From Clostridiales bacterium 1_7_47FAA (GTDB lineage Bacteria > Bacillota > Clostridia > Lachnospirales > Lachnospiraceae), in NCBI GenBank assembly GCA_000155435.1, contig DS990260.1, forward strand, positions 1,707,578 to 1,771,577: DNA of 64,000 nucleotides, read 5' to 3'. Positions 1 to 8,915 of this stretch are shown piece after piece (position 1 is the first letter of the stretch; every line of letters begins with the position of its first letter). The notes beneath the pieces are model-generated. The model was not told the DNA's origin. It was given only the letters and a program-made list of their open reading frames with translations, and ran no database searches. Made by a program: the position numbers and the translations under genes.

Positions 1-137
1 AATTTCTAAAGTCTTATTGTAGCATTCCTAAGGATAATGTTCAACGGGGGGCAGGACGTGTTTGGAAAAATCATTCCATCCTCCCCCTGTAATGCAAAAT
101 ACGTAATTTGAAAGACTTTGTTATTTATTTAATTAAA

Positions 138-166
138 TTGACAAATACTTCTGCCAATGATATGGT
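138..166 (+). promoter_or_regulatory. Sigma-A type promoter for the SDR/NTF2 gene pair
   Basis: A perfect -35 box TTGACA (138-143) is followed after 17 bases by TATGGT (161-166), four of six matches to the -10 consensus. The surrounding DNA is AT-rich and the elements lie about 70 bases before the start codon at 233. Bases 1-137 hold no gene that I can recognise. Confidence 0.6.
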
Positions 167-232
167 TTTTATATTCAATAATAATAATTACTGTTATTTA
201 TTTAGCAAAGAAACGGTAAAGGAGGTATTTCA

Positions 233-1006
233 TTGAGTACATATGTTATAACAGGCGGTACCACAGGCATCGGCGCTGCAACCCGCAAGCTGCTTCAGGC
301 ACAGGGACACGAGGTGTTCAATATTGACTTTAAAGGCGGCGACTACCTGGCCGACCTTTCCACGCAGGAGGGCCGCCAGGGCGCCATTGACGAGGTTTTC
401 AGGCGATACCCCGATGGGATTGACGTCCTGATCTGCAACGCAGGCGTGGGACCCACGGCGCCGCCCCAGATGATATTCGCACTGAACTTTTTCGCAAGCG
501 TGCGGATTGCGGAAGCCCTGCGCCCCTTGTTAAAGAAAAAACGCGGAAACTGTGTCATCACCTCATCCAACTCCATTACCAACATGACCGTGCGCATGGA
601 CTGGGTGGATATGCTGTCCAATGTAATGGACGAGGAACGGATCCTGGAATTTGTCAAGGACATCCCCCGCACCCAGACTGCTTCCTGCTATAGCTCATCC
701 AAGCACGCTTTGGCGCGCTGGGTCCGCCGTATATCCCCATCCTGGGCAGTGGACGGGCTGCGCATCAACTCCGTTGCCCCGGGCAACACCACCACTCCCA
801 TGACCCAGAACATGACCGATGCCCAGATGGACGCCGCCTTATTGATTCCCATTCCGACCCGCTACGGCAGAAAGGAATTCCTGGACGCGGAAGAGATTGC
901 CAACGGCATCGTCTTCCTTGCATCCCCCATGGCCAGCGGCATTAACGGCGTCATCCTGTTCGTGGACGGAGGCATCGACGCACTGCTGCGCTCAGAACGT
1001 TTCTAA
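233..1006 (+). CDS. SDR-family oxidoreductase, 3-alpha-hydroxysteroid dehydrogenase/carbonyl reductase-like
   Basis: NAD(P)-dependent short-chain dehydrogenase of 257 residues, the usual length for the classical SDR family. The start is TTG at 233, supported by AAAGGAGG at 218-225. Visible motifs are the cofactor loop TGGTTGIG (7-14), NAG (69-71), a serine in TSSNS (110-114) and the catalytic pair Tyr153-x3-Lys157. The motifs GIGAATRK, DLSTQEGR and a C-terminal VDGGIDA closely resemble, from memory, the Comamonas 3-alpha-hydroxysteroid dehydrogenase/carbonyl reductase, so a steroid or aromatic ketone substrate is plausible. Asp32 after the second strand suggests NAD(H) preference (inference). 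The stop lies 23 bases before an NTF2-like gene, so the two are probably one transcript. Family is certain; substrate is not. Confidence 0.88.
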   Translation: MSTYVITGGTTGIGAATRKLLQAQGHEVFNIDFKGGDYLADLSTQEGRQGAIDEVFRRYPDGIDVLICNAGVGPTAPPQMIFALNFFASVRIAEALRPLLKKKRGNCVITSSNSITNMTVRMDWVDMLSNVMDEERILEFVKDIPRTQTASCYSSSKHALARWVRRISPSWAVDGLRINSVAPGNTTTPMTQNMTDAQMDAALLIPIPTRYGRKEFLDAEEIANGIVFLASPMASGINGVILFVDGGIDALLRSERF

Positions 1007-1029
1007 TTGTAAGTGAGGAGGATAATTAT

Positions 1030-1368
1030 ATGACAATATTAGAACAATACATTGACTGTATGCAGAAGGGGGATGAAACCGCCCTGGCTGATTTATTCAA
1101 TGAATACGGGGTCCTTCACGACTCTTCCGTATACAAGGCCGGCATGGACACCATCCACCTGGAAGGCAGGATGGCCGTGGAAATGATGTTCCACCACAAA
1201 TTCGGTTTTAACGGCGGACCCTTCCCGATCCACAGCGTGAAATACGTGGACGACAATACCGTATGGTACTTCATCACCTATCATGAGCACGTTGTCCCGG
1301 TGACCGCGTTTCTTTCAGAGGTGGATGAAAAGGGGAAGATTAAGAGGCTGAATATTTATCCGCTGTAG
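1030..1368 (+). CDS. Small NTF2-like / SnoaL-like protein, ketosteroid-isomerase fold
   Basis: A 112-residue protein with the length and pattern of the NTF2-like cone fold used by ketosteroid isomerases, SnoaL cyclases and BaiE dehydratase. It opens with an amphipathic helix (ILEQYIDCMQKGDETALADLF), which is typical of the family start, and ends in alternating hydrophobic strands. It has several histidines and aspartates that could serve as acid/base residues (His30, Asp31, and a HH pair near 56-57). A GAGGA ribosome site precedes ATG 1030. It is placed directly behind an SDR, an arrangement that suggests both act on the same ketone-type substrate, for example oxidation followed by isomerisation or dehydration; that is inference. 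No catalytic residue can be assigned firmly. Confidence 0.7.
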   Translation: MTILEQYIDCMQKGDETALADLFNEYGVLHDSSVYKAGMDTIHLEGRMAVEMMFHHKFGFNGGPFPIHSVKYVDDNTVWYFITYHEHVVPVTAFLSEVDEKGKIKRLNIYPL

Positions 1369-1382
1369 GCGGGAATCCATGA

Positions 1383-1417
1383 GGCAGGGGACAGACGTAA
1401 TACACGTGTCCCCTGCC
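1383..1417. terminator. Strong hairpin between convergent genes
   Basis: GGCAGGGGACA (1383-1393) pairs perfectly with TGTCCCCTGCC (1407-1417), with three more inner pairs possible. It sits between the rightward SDR/NTF2 pair and the leftward chemotaxis operon. Neither side has a clear U tract, so it may stop transcription weakly or protect 3' ends. Confidence 0.5.
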
Positions 1418-1469
1418 CCGGTTCAGTCAGAAGCCGGATTCCATTTCCATTTTATTTTGTTATTATATC

Positions 1470-1907
1470 TCATTTCTGTACCATTTTCTTAACGGTTCCC
1501 TCCAGGTCCAGAAGGAAATAAAGTCCGTCCTGGCACATGTAGTATTCTTTTTCCATCCAGAGTCCTGTCTCGGATTTCTCCGGGCCTTTAATCTGGTTGT
1601 CCGGGGTTGCTTCTGTCAGGAACGGTTCCTGGTCCGTAAGGATTCCGAAGCTGTATTTTTGATACTGGAGGATGACGATGATATTCTTTTGTTCTTCCCC
1701 TTCCTTAGGAAGCCCAGGCTCCTCCAGATATGCAATTGGGACAATGGTTCCCTTGTAGTTGCAGACCCCGGCAAAATACGCGGGCAGGCAGGGGATGGGG
1801 GACATCACCATGTCCTTGCATATCTCCTTGATATAGGGGAATTCGATTGCGCACCTCCTGTTCCTTCCGGGTATGCAGAGTACGGTCTTAGTGTTTTCTG
1901 ACGGCAT
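1470..1907 (-). CDS. cheW: CheW-domain chemotaxis coupling protein
   Basis: A 145-residue single CheW domain that would bridge chemoreceptors to the CheA kinase in the cytoplasmic signalling array. Typical CheW features are the early block CAIEFPYIKEI, the PIPCLPAYFAGVCNYKGTIVPI segment matching the receptor/kinase-binding loop, and a closing VILQYQKYSFGILTD strand pair. I place the start at 1907 rather than the longer reading at 1934, because AAGGAGGGG lies directly upstream of ATG 1907. That start overlaps the end of cheA by 20 bases, which suggests coupled translation. It is the last gene of the chemotaxis operon and the third CheW-like protein in it. Confidence 0.85.
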   Translation of the reverse strand: MPSENTKTVLCIPGRNRRCAIEFPYIKEICKDMVMSPIPCLPAYFAGVCNYKGTIVPIAYLEEPGLPKEGEEQKNIIVILQYQKYSFGILTDQEPFLTEATPDNQIKGPEKSETGLWMEKEYYMCQDGLYFLLDLEGTVKKMVQK

Positions 1908-3936
1908 TTTTCCCCTCCTTCTGGTACAGGTCAATGATTATCTCCGTGTCCAGGGCCGCACAGACATGGCCGCTTCCCATGATACTGCAGCCGCAGATTC
2001 CAGTCCTTCCCCTGAATCCGTTTCCAAATAATGGCGGAAGCGCCTTGATTACAATCCGCTTCTGTCCGTAAATGGAATCCATGATGATGCCCCCTTCCTG
2101 TTCAGCCCCTTTTACGTAAACAAGTACAGCCCGTTCCGGTGTGTGCCCCGGAAGGGAATAGAAGCATCGCAGGTCCACAAGGGGCACCAGCCTGTCCTCA
2201 TACAGGATATAATCCCGCCCGCTGATTTCACGGGTCGTATCCTTTACCGTGTTGTAGTCAAGGAAACGGTATACGTGACGGGCAGGCAGGGAAAAGCGGT
2301 AGTCCCCCACCTTAAACCTGACGCATTCCATGGAGGCCAGGTTTAAGGGGACCGCAATGGTAAAGGCGCTTCCCTCGCCTTTTTTGCTTTTGATGTACAG
2401 GTTGCCGCCCACCTCGTCCATGATGTTCTTGACCACGTCCAATCCCACTCCGCGGCCTGAATATTCGGTTACTGTTTCATTGGTTGAGAAACCGGGTACC
2501 AGCAGGACGTCCCTGATTTTCTGGAAGTCACTATCTTCCTGGTTTCCGTCCATCAGGCTCTTTTCCCTTGCCTTTTCCCGGACCTTATCCTCATCAATTC
2601 CCTGTCCGTCATCACTGATGGTCAGCCGCAGTTCACCTGCCGTGTTCTCAGCCGTAAAGGTTATCTTACCTTTTCTGTCCTTTCCGGCTGCCTCCCTCTG
2701 CTCAGGAAGTTCTATCCCGTGATCCACGGCATTGCGCACAATATGCAGAAGCGCTTCCGACACATAGTCCACAACGCTTTTATCAGCTTCCACATCCGCA
2801 CAGCGCACGACCAGCTCTGCTTCCTTTTTCTGGTCGCGGCAGATGTCCCGCAGGGCCCGCTTCAGTTTTGGCAGTATCCTGGCAACCGGCACAAGCCGCA
2901 TTTCCATGACGGAGCGTTCAATCTGGCTGACCAGAAGGCTGATCTGATGGGCCGTCCCACTTTCAATTTCATCCAGCCCGCGCCTGCCAAGTTCTGTCTC
3001 CAAAGTCTGCATATGAAGCAGCAGCTCCGCTGCAATGTTCTGTAGGAGGTCCAGACGTTCGGTGCGCACCTCCATGAAATCCCCCTCCAGGGTTTCCTTA
3101 TCCCCGTTTTCCTGTGTCTCCCTCTCTTCCCCATCCTTCTGCTTCACGGTATCCGCGGCGCGGCTGTCCGCCACCACCCTGCACCGTGCCACGAAAAGTC
3201 CTTTTTCCAGGGTATCCAGGACCGCTTCCTTATCATTGGCCTCAAAGCGGATGTATAGGCCGTGCTTCCCGATATATTCCGCGCTTTCCCCCGGACTTTC
3301 CAGGTTCTCAGGATAGGTCTCAATCAGGGAACAGAGACCGGATATGGACCGGACCAGCATGAATGCCCGGATGTTCTCCATACGGCATCCTTCCTCCAGG
3401 GTCACATTGGCCACGATACCGCTTTTTGATTGGAATATCTCCGGCAGCTGGGGCAGTTCCTCCGTTTCTTCCTTCCCCGCCGATTCCTGTAAAACTTCTT
3501 CCTGCTGTATATTATTTAATAGGTTCAGGAATGCATCGGTCTTTTTTTCTATATCCGATGTATCCCGTGGGGAATATTCCGCCCGGGTCATCTGTTCCAG
3601 CTCCTGCTCAATAAAATCAGAGGCGGAAAACAGCAGGTCAAACAGACTGGAATCCGGGGCTTCCAGCCGTTCCGGATGCTCCCTGTAATAGGAGAACAGA
3701 TCCTCCAGCTTATGGGCCATGGAGGACAGACCTCCAAGCCCCATCATGGCAGAGGAACTTTTTATTGTATGCATGACCCTGAAAATGCTGCGAATATCAT
3801 CCTCGCCAAAGTACCCGGTCCGTTCAGCTTCTAAAAGGATATCTGCCATCTGGCTGTTGAGCTGCCTTGTCTCAAGAAGATAAACCTCCAGCATTTCCCG
3901 GGCATCCGAATCAAAATATCCCATAATATGCTCCAT
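1888..3936 (-). CDS. cheA: Chemotaxis histidine kinase CheA
   Basis: A 682-residue kinase that phosphorylates itself and passes phosphate to CheY in response to receptor state. Domain order: Hpt (about 5-110) with phospho-acceptor His56 in HTIKSSSAMMG; a variable linker that may hold a response-regulator docking (P2) domain; the dimerisation helices (about 285-345); an HATPase domain (about 390-530) with NAVDHGIE (N box), SDDGQGID (G1) and SGRGVGLDVV (G2); and a C-terminal CheW-like domain (about 535-675). All catalytic motifs are intact, so an active kinase is expected. ATG 3936 and ATG 3924 are both possible starts; the second has GGAG at better spacing. It starts 3 bases after the diguanylate cyclase gene. 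Confidence 0.95.
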   Translation of the reverse strand: MEHIMGYFDSDAREMLEVYLLETRQLNSQMADILLEAERTGYFGEDDIRSIFRVMHTIKSSSAMMGLGGLSSMAHKLEDLFSYYREHPERLEAPDSSLFDLLFSASDFIEQELEQMTRAEYSPRDTSDIEKKTDAFLNLLNNIQQEEVLQESAGKEETEELPQLPEIFQSKSGIVANVTLEEGCRMENIRAFMLVRSISGLCSLIETYPENLESPGESAEYIGKHGLYIRFEANDKEAVLDTLEKGLFVARCRVVADSRAADTVKQKDGEERETQENGDKETLEGDFMEVRTERLDLLQNIAAELLLHMQTLETELGRRGLDEIESGTAHQISLLVSQIERSVMEMRLVPVARILPKLKRALRDICRDQKKEAELVVRCADVEADKSVVDYVSEALLHIVRNAVDHGIELPEQREAAGKDRKGKITFTAENTAGELRLTISDDGQGIDEDKVREKAREKSLMDGNQEDSDFQKIRDVLLVPGFSTNETVTEYSGRGVGLDVVKNIMDEVGGNLYIKSKKGEGSAFTIAVPLNLASMECVRFKVGDYRFSLPARHVYRFLDYNTVKDTTREISGRDYILYEDRLVPLVDLRCFYSLPGHTPERAVLVYVKGAEQEGGIIMDSIYGQKRIVIKALPPLFGNGFRGRTGICGCSIMGSGHVCAALDTEIIIDLYQKEGKNAVRKH

Positions 3937-3939
3937 CCA

Positions 3940-4884
3940 TTATAAATCCTCAAACCAGACGCCCTGGTTCTTACCGTTCCTTTTGCCGTAATACAATGCT
4001 TTATCCGCACAGCTTATGCATTCTTCCAACGCCTCATGCGGTTTGAATACATGAAGCCCCAGGGTTATGGTGCAGGAAAACCACTCTTTTCCATAAGGGA
4101 CCACAAACTGTTCCACCTGCCTGCGGATTCTTTCACAGATGTCAAATGCCTCATCCACCGTGACATTGAACAGGATGATGAGGAATTCCTCCCCGCCCCA
4201 GCGGACCACCCTGTGTTCGCGGCAGTTGCTTTCCAGGATATTGGCAATGCACACAAGGGCCATATCCCCTGCATCATGGCCATATGTATCATTTACGCGC
4301 TTAAAATCATCAATGTCCACCATGGCAAACACGGTTTCCACCGCCTCTTTTCCACAGCTTCGCATGTCCTCCAGTAAATCGCCCACAACATAGCGGCGGT
4401 TATACAGTCCTGTAAGCCCATCCCTGTAAGCCATGTAGTTCAGTTTCTCCATGCTGTTGCGCAGCTCCCTGTTCTGGCGGTCCAGTTCGTCCTTCTGCTT
4501 TTTCTGAAGAAGGTGGGCGTGGATCCTGGACTGCAGCTCCGCCTTCACAAATGGTTTCTTGATATAATCACATGCGCCCACAGAGAATCCCCTGACCACA
4601 TCCTCATCACTGGATTTGGAGGTCAGGAAAATAATGACCGCATTTTTCTGGTCCGCCTCCTTAAGTGTACCGTAAAGCTCGTAACCGTCTGCATCCGGCA
4701 GTACCACATCTAAAAGGATTAAATCCGGCTGATGCTGTTTTATCTGCTCCACTGCCTCCTGGCCCGTATGCGCTTCACAGATATTGATGTCTTCCTCCTT
4801 CAGTGCCAGTCTTATCTGATTGCAGATTAAAAGGCTGTCATCCACAATCAGCACGGTCTGTCTGCCGTCATTTTCCATATACAT
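3940..4884 (-). CDS. Response regulator with GGDEF diguanylate cyclase domain
   Basis: A 314-residue PleD-like protein that should make cyclic di-GMP when phosphorylated. Receiver domain at about 9-128 with the acidic pair Asp15/Asp16, phospho-acceptor Asp59 and Lys109 in KKPF; a coiled linker at 128-150; GGDEF domain at about 150-314. The active-site loop is GGEEF (230-234), so catalysis is expected. The inhibitory site is lost: the RxxD expected five residues before GGEEF reads REHR (222-225), so product feedback through this site is unlikely. AGGAGG lies before ATG 4884. Its place between cheD and cheA suggests CheA as phosphodonor, which would tie chemosensory input to c-di-GMP; that link is inference. 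Confidence 0.92.
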   Translation of the reverse strand: MYMENDGRQTVLIVDDSLLICNQIRLALKEEDINICEAHTGQEAVEQIKQHQPDLILLDVVLPDADGYELYGTLKEADQKNAVIIFLTSKSSDEDVVRGFSVGACDYIKKPFVKAELQSRIHAHLLQKKQKDELDRQNRELRNSMEKLNYMAYRDGLTGLYNRRYVVGDLLEDMRSCGKEAVETVFAMVDIDDFKRVNDTYGHDAGDMALVCIANILESNCREHRVVRWGGEEFLIILFNVTVDEAFDICERIRRQVEQFVVPYGKEWFSCTITLGLHVFKPHEALEECISCADKALYYGKRNGKNQGVWFEDL

Positions 4885-4901
4885 AAACCTACCTCCTGGT
4901 T

Positions 4902-5378
4902 TTAAAGCATGATATCCGCATGCCTTACCGTACTTATTTTAAGCGTCCCATCTCCTGCGTGAAAGGAAATGGTCCTGCCATAGTTTCTTCCTGTGTCCTG
5001 GGCCGTCAGCTTAATGCCCTCCTGCTCCAGGCTGCATCTTACTGCCTCCACATTCCTCTGGCCGATATCCATGGTATTCCCGGATGTTTCAAACATCCTG
5101 GCGCCTCCCGCAATCTTGGCTGTCATCCTGCCCTTCCTGGCTCCGTGGCGCTCCATTTCCCGTATCAGTTCACGTACGCCCTGGTCCGCAAACTTATACA
5201 GGTTCGTTTTATCTGCAGCATACTCCGTGCAGGGCAGGATGACATGGGCCATGCCCGCTATGTGTTCCTGCCAGTCATAAAGGCAGACCCCCACACAGGA
5301 CCCAAGGGCATAAGAAACCAGCACCTGGTCTCCTTTTGCAATTTTTCCTTCTGCAATCCCTACAATAATCTTATCCAT
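4902..5378 (-). CDS. cheD: Chemoreceptor glutamine deamidase CheD
   Basis: CheD (158 residues) deamidates glutamines in chemoreceptors and, in Bacillus-type systems, binds CheC. The family's catalytic core is visible: Cys28 in ALGSCVGVCLYD and His45 in GMAHVILP, with the later KIAGGARMF and NYGRTISF blocks. It starts 4 bases after cheC ends, which matches the usual cheC-cheD pairing and joint adaptation role. The start ATG 5378 has GGGAG just upstream. Confidence 0.93.
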   Translation of the reverse strand: MDKIIVGIAEGKIAKGDQVLVSYALGSCVGVCLYDWQEHIAGMAHVILPCTEYAADKTNLYKFADQGVRELIREMERHGARKGRMTAKIAGGARMFETSGNTMDIGQRNVEAVRCSLEQEGIKLTAQDTGRNYGRTISFHAGDGTLKISTVRHADIML

Positions 5379-5382
5379 GTCA

Positions 5383-5994
5383 TTACTCCCTGAGCCTATG
5401 CAGCATTTTACCCAAATCTTCCTGCTCCGGAAGAAACAGGATTGTTCCCTTAAATGCCCTGCCCGACATATGGAACATATTCTCTATCAGCAGTATGTCA
5501 TCGCCCGCAATCACCCACCTGGTCATGGGATAGCTGAGGATGGCGCCGCACATATCAATGCACAGTTCCGGGACCGATACATCCATTTCCATGTTCATGA
5601 ACCGTGACAAGGCCCTGATATAAGAACCGCACATGATATTGCCCATCTCGCAGATAAGCGACCGCTCCATGTCATCCAATGCCATGAGGTCCCGCTCTCC
5701 CTGTCCAAGGATTGCGCTGAGCACTGATTTTGTAAATGTTTCGCTGAGCAGGAAAAGGAAGATTCCTTTCAGCTGTCCGGTGACCTCCACAAGGATTCCT
5801 GTCTGGGGCTCATCGGGCCTTTCCAATATATCATATACATCCTGGTATCCCATGATCCTCAGGACCGGCACCTCAAGTTCGACGGGCTGCTCCATCATCT
5901 GTGCAAGGGAGGTTACCGCGTTGCCTGCGCCCACATTGCCGATTTCCCTCAGTATATCCCTTGATATCTCGTCCATCTCCCTGTAATGGTCCAT
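5383..5994 (-). CDS. cheC: CheC-family CheY-P phosphatase
   Basis: A 203-residue CheC-type protein with two copies of the phosphatase signature: LREIGNVGAGNAVTSL near the N terminus and ICEMGNIMCGSYIRAL in the middle. Two signatures and the adjacent cheD favour CheC over CheX. The second copy keeps the E-x2-N core. It would remove phosphate from CheY and modulate CheD. I chose ATG 5994, seven bases downstream of an AGAGAGG site; ATG 6000 lies too close to that site and 6015 has no ribosome site. Gene spacing to the MCP is about 23 bases. Confidence 0.88.
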   Translation of the reverse strand: MDHYREMDEISRDILREIGNVGAGNAVTSLAQMMEQPVELEVPVLRIMGYQDVYDILERPDEPQTGILVEVTGQLKGIFLFLLSETFTKSVLSAILGQGERDLMALDDMERSLICEMGNIMCGSYIRALSRFMNMEMDVSVPELCIDMCGAILSYPMTRWVIAGDDILLIENMFHMSGRAFKGTILFLPEQEDLGKMLHRLRE

Positions 5995-6017
5995 TATCAT
6001 ACCTCTCTTTATCATTC

Positions 6018-7694
6018 CTATAATTCGAACTTCCCTACCAGTTCCTTAAGGATCTGGGCCTGGGCTGAAAGTTCTTCGCTTGCGGCAGCGCTTTCTTCCG
6101 AGGTTGCGGAATTCCCCTGGACAATCTCTGAGATAAGCTCCACGCTCTTCCGGACCTGTGCAACGGCCTCTGCCTGCTGTACGGACACCTCTGAAATCTG
6201 ATCCATTTTCCGGTTCACCCTGCGGGCGCCTTCCACTGATTCCTTTAAGGTGCGGGCCGTTATGTTCACCGCGTCCACGCCGTTCCTGGCCGCATCCGAA
6301 TTCTTCTCAACCAGTTCCGCCGTAAGCTTGGATGCCCCTGCTGCCTTTGTCGCCAGGCGCCGTACTTCCTCTGCCACCACGGCAAAGCCCCTGCCTGCCT
6401 CCCCTGCCCTCGCAGCCTCCACAGAAGCATTGAGCGCCAATATATTAGTCTGAAAAGCGATATCTTCAATCTGGCTTACTATCTCTGTAATCTCTCCCGA
6501 GTTCTTCTTTACCTGTCCGATGGATTCCATCAGGGCTGCCATCTGGGCATCGCAGGCCTCCAGTCCATGTCCCACGGAAGCTGCAAGCTGGCTTGAAGCC
6601 ACTGCACTGTCCGCATTCTGCTTCACACTGTCTGCAATCTCGTTGATGCTCACTGCCAGTTCCTCCACGGAACCAGCCTGTTCCGAAGCCCCCTGGGCCA
6701 GGGCCTGGGCATTGTTGGACACCTGCTCAGCGCTCAGTGATACCTGCTCAGCGCTGTTGTTGATCTGCTGCAGGGACTGGCGCAGCAGGCCTCCGATTTC
6801 CTTAAGGCCATTGCCGATGGCAACAAAGTCCCCCTTAAATTCCGTTGACGCCTTATAACCCAGCTGGCCGTTCCCAAGAGCTGTCAGGCCCCGCTCCACC
6901 TCGGAAATATAACCGGACAGTGCCCTGGCCGTGTGGCGTATATCATCTGCCAGCTGTCCAAGTTCATCCTTGGACCGGTACTTAAGGTCAATGTCCAGCC
7001 TGCCGTTGGATATGGTATTGGCCGCCTTCTTAACCTCATTGACGGGACGGACAATATTCCTTGTTATGAGTATGCAGACAAAAACCGTAATCACTATACA
7101 AACCAGGGACAGCGTTATGAGCATGAACATGATATGATGGTTGTCCTCATGTCCTGCCGCCAGGCTGTTTTCTGCATCGGCAACGGAAATATCCACGACA
7201 TCGTTGAGGACGTTCCTCACGATGTTAGCCTGCGGAAGATACCTGCTTATATATGCATCCAGGACTTCCTCATCCTTTCCTGATTCCAGAAGCGCCATCA
7301 CGGCTTCCCGCTCAACGGACAGCTTGTCAAACTCCGCCTGAAGTTCCTTTACCTTCTCCGGAGCGCTGATATAACCGGTGGTCAGCTCCGCCAACGACAC
7401 TTCCTCGCTGGCAATCAGCTCCTTTGTCTTATTCAGATATTCCTTTTCATCCACCATATCCTCCGTGGCTGACAGTACGGCTATATTCCGTTCCACTGCC
7501 CGGAGGTTTGCTATCATCCTAAGGGAAGACTGCACATTGGCAAACTGGTTATTGTACAGGGTTTCCATCCGTGATGATATGGTCTCGATGTTAGACAGCG
7601 CCATGGCAACCGTGATGATATATAAGAGGATGATAAGCATGAATGCCAAAATCATTTTCTTTCCTGTCTTATAGTTCCTGAACCGTTCTCTCAT
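6018..7694 (-). CDS. Methyl-accepting chemotaxis protein
   Basis: A 558-residue transmembrane receptor. Layout: cytoplasmic start, TM1 (about 14-35), a roughly 150-residue extracytoplasmic helical sensor region resembling a four-helix-bundle (4HB_MCP) domain, TM2 (about 188-210), HAMP plus a second HAMP-like stretch (about 210-310), then the cytoplasmic signalling domain with the conserved hairpin tip ([15 protein letters not shown], then [20 protein letters not shown]). No C-terminal pentapeptide for CheR tethering is present; the protein ends in KFEL. ATG 7694 has GGGGAAG at good spacing, while the longer reading begins at a GTG (7709) without a site. Being inside the che operon it is probably the cognate receptor. 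The ligand cannot be read from sequence. Confidence 0.93.
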   Translation of the reverse strand: MRERFRNYKTGKKMILAFMLIILLYIITVAMALSNIETISSRMETLYNNQFANVQSSLRMIANLRAVERNIAVLSATEDMVDEKEYLNKTKELIASEEVSLAELTTGYISAPEKVKELQAEFDKLSVEREAVMALLESGKDEEVLDAYISRYLPQANIVRNVLNDVVDISVADAENSLAAGHEDNHHIMFMLITLSLVCIVITVFVCILITRNIVRPVNEVKKAANTISNGRLDIDLKYRSKDELGQLADDIRHTARALSGYISEVERGLTALGNGQLGYKASTEFKGDFVAIGNGLKEIGGLLRQSLQQINNSAEQVSLSAEQVSNNAQALAQGASEQAGSVEELAVSINEIADSVKQNADSAVASSQLAASVGHGLEACDAQMAALMESIGQVKKNSGEITEIVSQIEDIAFQTNILALNASVEAARAGEAGRGFAVVAEEVRRLATKAAGASKLTAELVEKNSDAARNGVDAVNITARTLKESVEGARRVNRKMDQISEVSVQQAEAVAQVRKSVELISEIVQGNSATSEESAAASEELSAQAQILKELVGKFEL

Positions 7695-7713
7695 CTTATG
7701 CTTCCCCACATTC

Positions 7714-8079
7714 TTATTGTTTTAAGTAGCAGTTCACAACCTTGCTGAATTCTTCCGGCTTAAACGGCTTCACTATAAAATCCAATGCCCCTGCAAGCAC
7801 CGCCTTCTGGATCATCGTATCCTGCCCGACCGCGGAACACATGATAACCTTTGCCCCCGGATCCATGCCTATCATTTCCTCAAGCACCTCAAGCCCCGAC
7901 TTTCCGGGCATGGTAATGTCAAGCAGCACCAGGTCAGGGTGGATCCTGCGAAACAGGTCAAGGGCCTGCTCCCCATCCTGGGCTTCCGCCACATCCTCAT
8001 ATCCGTTTTGTTTCAGGATCCTGCGGATCATACTTCTCATGAACATTGCGTCATCCACTATCAGAATTTTTTTATCCAT
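7714..8079 (-). CDS. cheY: Chemotaxis response regulator CheY
   Basis: A 121-residue single receiver domain. Acidic pocket Asp9/Asp10, phospho-acceptor Asp54 in LLDITMPG, a conserved hydroxyl residue in MCSA, and the lysine in VKPF are all present. No output domain follows, so it acts by binding, classically at a flagellar switch; no flagellar gene is visible in this window, so the target is unknown here. GAGGGTGG precedes ATG 8079. It lies between cheR and the receptor gene. Confidence 0.92.
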   Translation of the reverse strand: MDKKILIVDDAMFMRSMIRRILKQNGYEDVAEAQDGEQALDLFRRIHPDLVLLDITMPGKSGLEVLEEMIGMDPGAKVIMCSAVGQDTMIQKAVLAGALDFIVKPFKPEEFSKVVNCYLKQ

Positions 8080-8096
8080 CTAACCACCCTCTGTTT

Positions 8097-8915
8097 CTAC
8101 CTTGTTTTTATATTTTTGTAAACCGCCGGATATACCGCTTTCAGCCCTGTCTCATCCGCTGCCAGCAGTTCCGCGTGCCCTACCAGCAGGTATCCGCCCG
8201 GCTTCAGGCACTGTTCCAGCTGCCGTATGAGCCGTCCCCTGGACTGCCTGTCAAAATAAATCATCACATTCCGGCACAATATCAGGTCATACTTATCCGC
8301 TCCCGGAGGCTGCTCCATCAGGTTATGCCGCCTGAAACGGATATTATACCGGAGCCGTTCATCCACGGCAAATGTATTCCCGTCCCGCACATGGCAGTAT
8401 TTGCGCTGCCATGGTCCGGGCAGGCTTTCCAGCTCCTTCAGCGGGTATATCCCCTCTTCTGCTTTTTTCAAGGCTTCCCCGGAAATATCCGTGGCCGTTA
8501 TCCGGATTCCCGGCATCCTTGCGCCCCCCTCCCTGTAATCCTGGACCAGCATGGCTACGGAATAAACCTCTTCCCCGGTGGAACACCCTGCGCTCCATAT
8601 ATTGCAGATTCCCATGCCGCGGTCCTCAAACAGGTCCGGCAGGATATCATTATACAGCGCGGAAAAATGGGCCGGCTCCCGCATGAAATATGTATAATTA
8701 GTGGTGATGCGGTTAATCATCTCACCCGCCATCTCACCTGACCTGTCATTCCTCATCTGTTCCATATACTGGGTAAAAGAGGTGAGCCCTCTTTTCTCTA
8801 TCTCCCTGGCCATCCTGCATTCAATCAACACCTGTTTCTTTTCCAGGTTGATTCCGTAATTTGACCGTATATATGATACAATTTCTTCAAATTCCCTGTT
8901 GTTCAGTCTTATCAC
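8097..8915 (-). CDS. cheR: Chemoreceptor methyltransferase CheR
   Basis: A 272-residue SAM-dependent methyltransferase that adds methyl groups to receptor glutamates. An N-terminal helical domain (about 1-75) with TTNYTYFMRE is followed by a Rossmann-type domain with the SAM loop WSAGCSTGEEVYS, the acidic ATDISGEAL motif and CRNVMIYF. The likely start is GTG 8915, preceded by GGGAGAAG; this overlaps the upstream CheW-like gene by 29 bases. A methylesterase (CheB) to reverse its action is not encoded in this operon. Confidence 0.93.
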   Translation of the reverse strand: MIRLNNREFEEIVSYIRSNYGINLEKKQVLIECRMAREIEKRGLTSFTQYMEQMRNDRSGEMAGEMINRITTNYTYFMREPAHFSALYNDILPDLFEDRGMGICNIWSAGCSTGEEVYSVAMLVQDYREGGARMPGIRITATDISGEALKKAEEGIYPLKELESLPGPWQRKYCHVRDGNTFAVDERLRYNIRFRRHNLMEQPPGADKYDLILCRNVMIYFDRQSRGRLIRQLEQCLKPGGYLLVGHAELLAADETGLKAVYPAVYKNIKTR

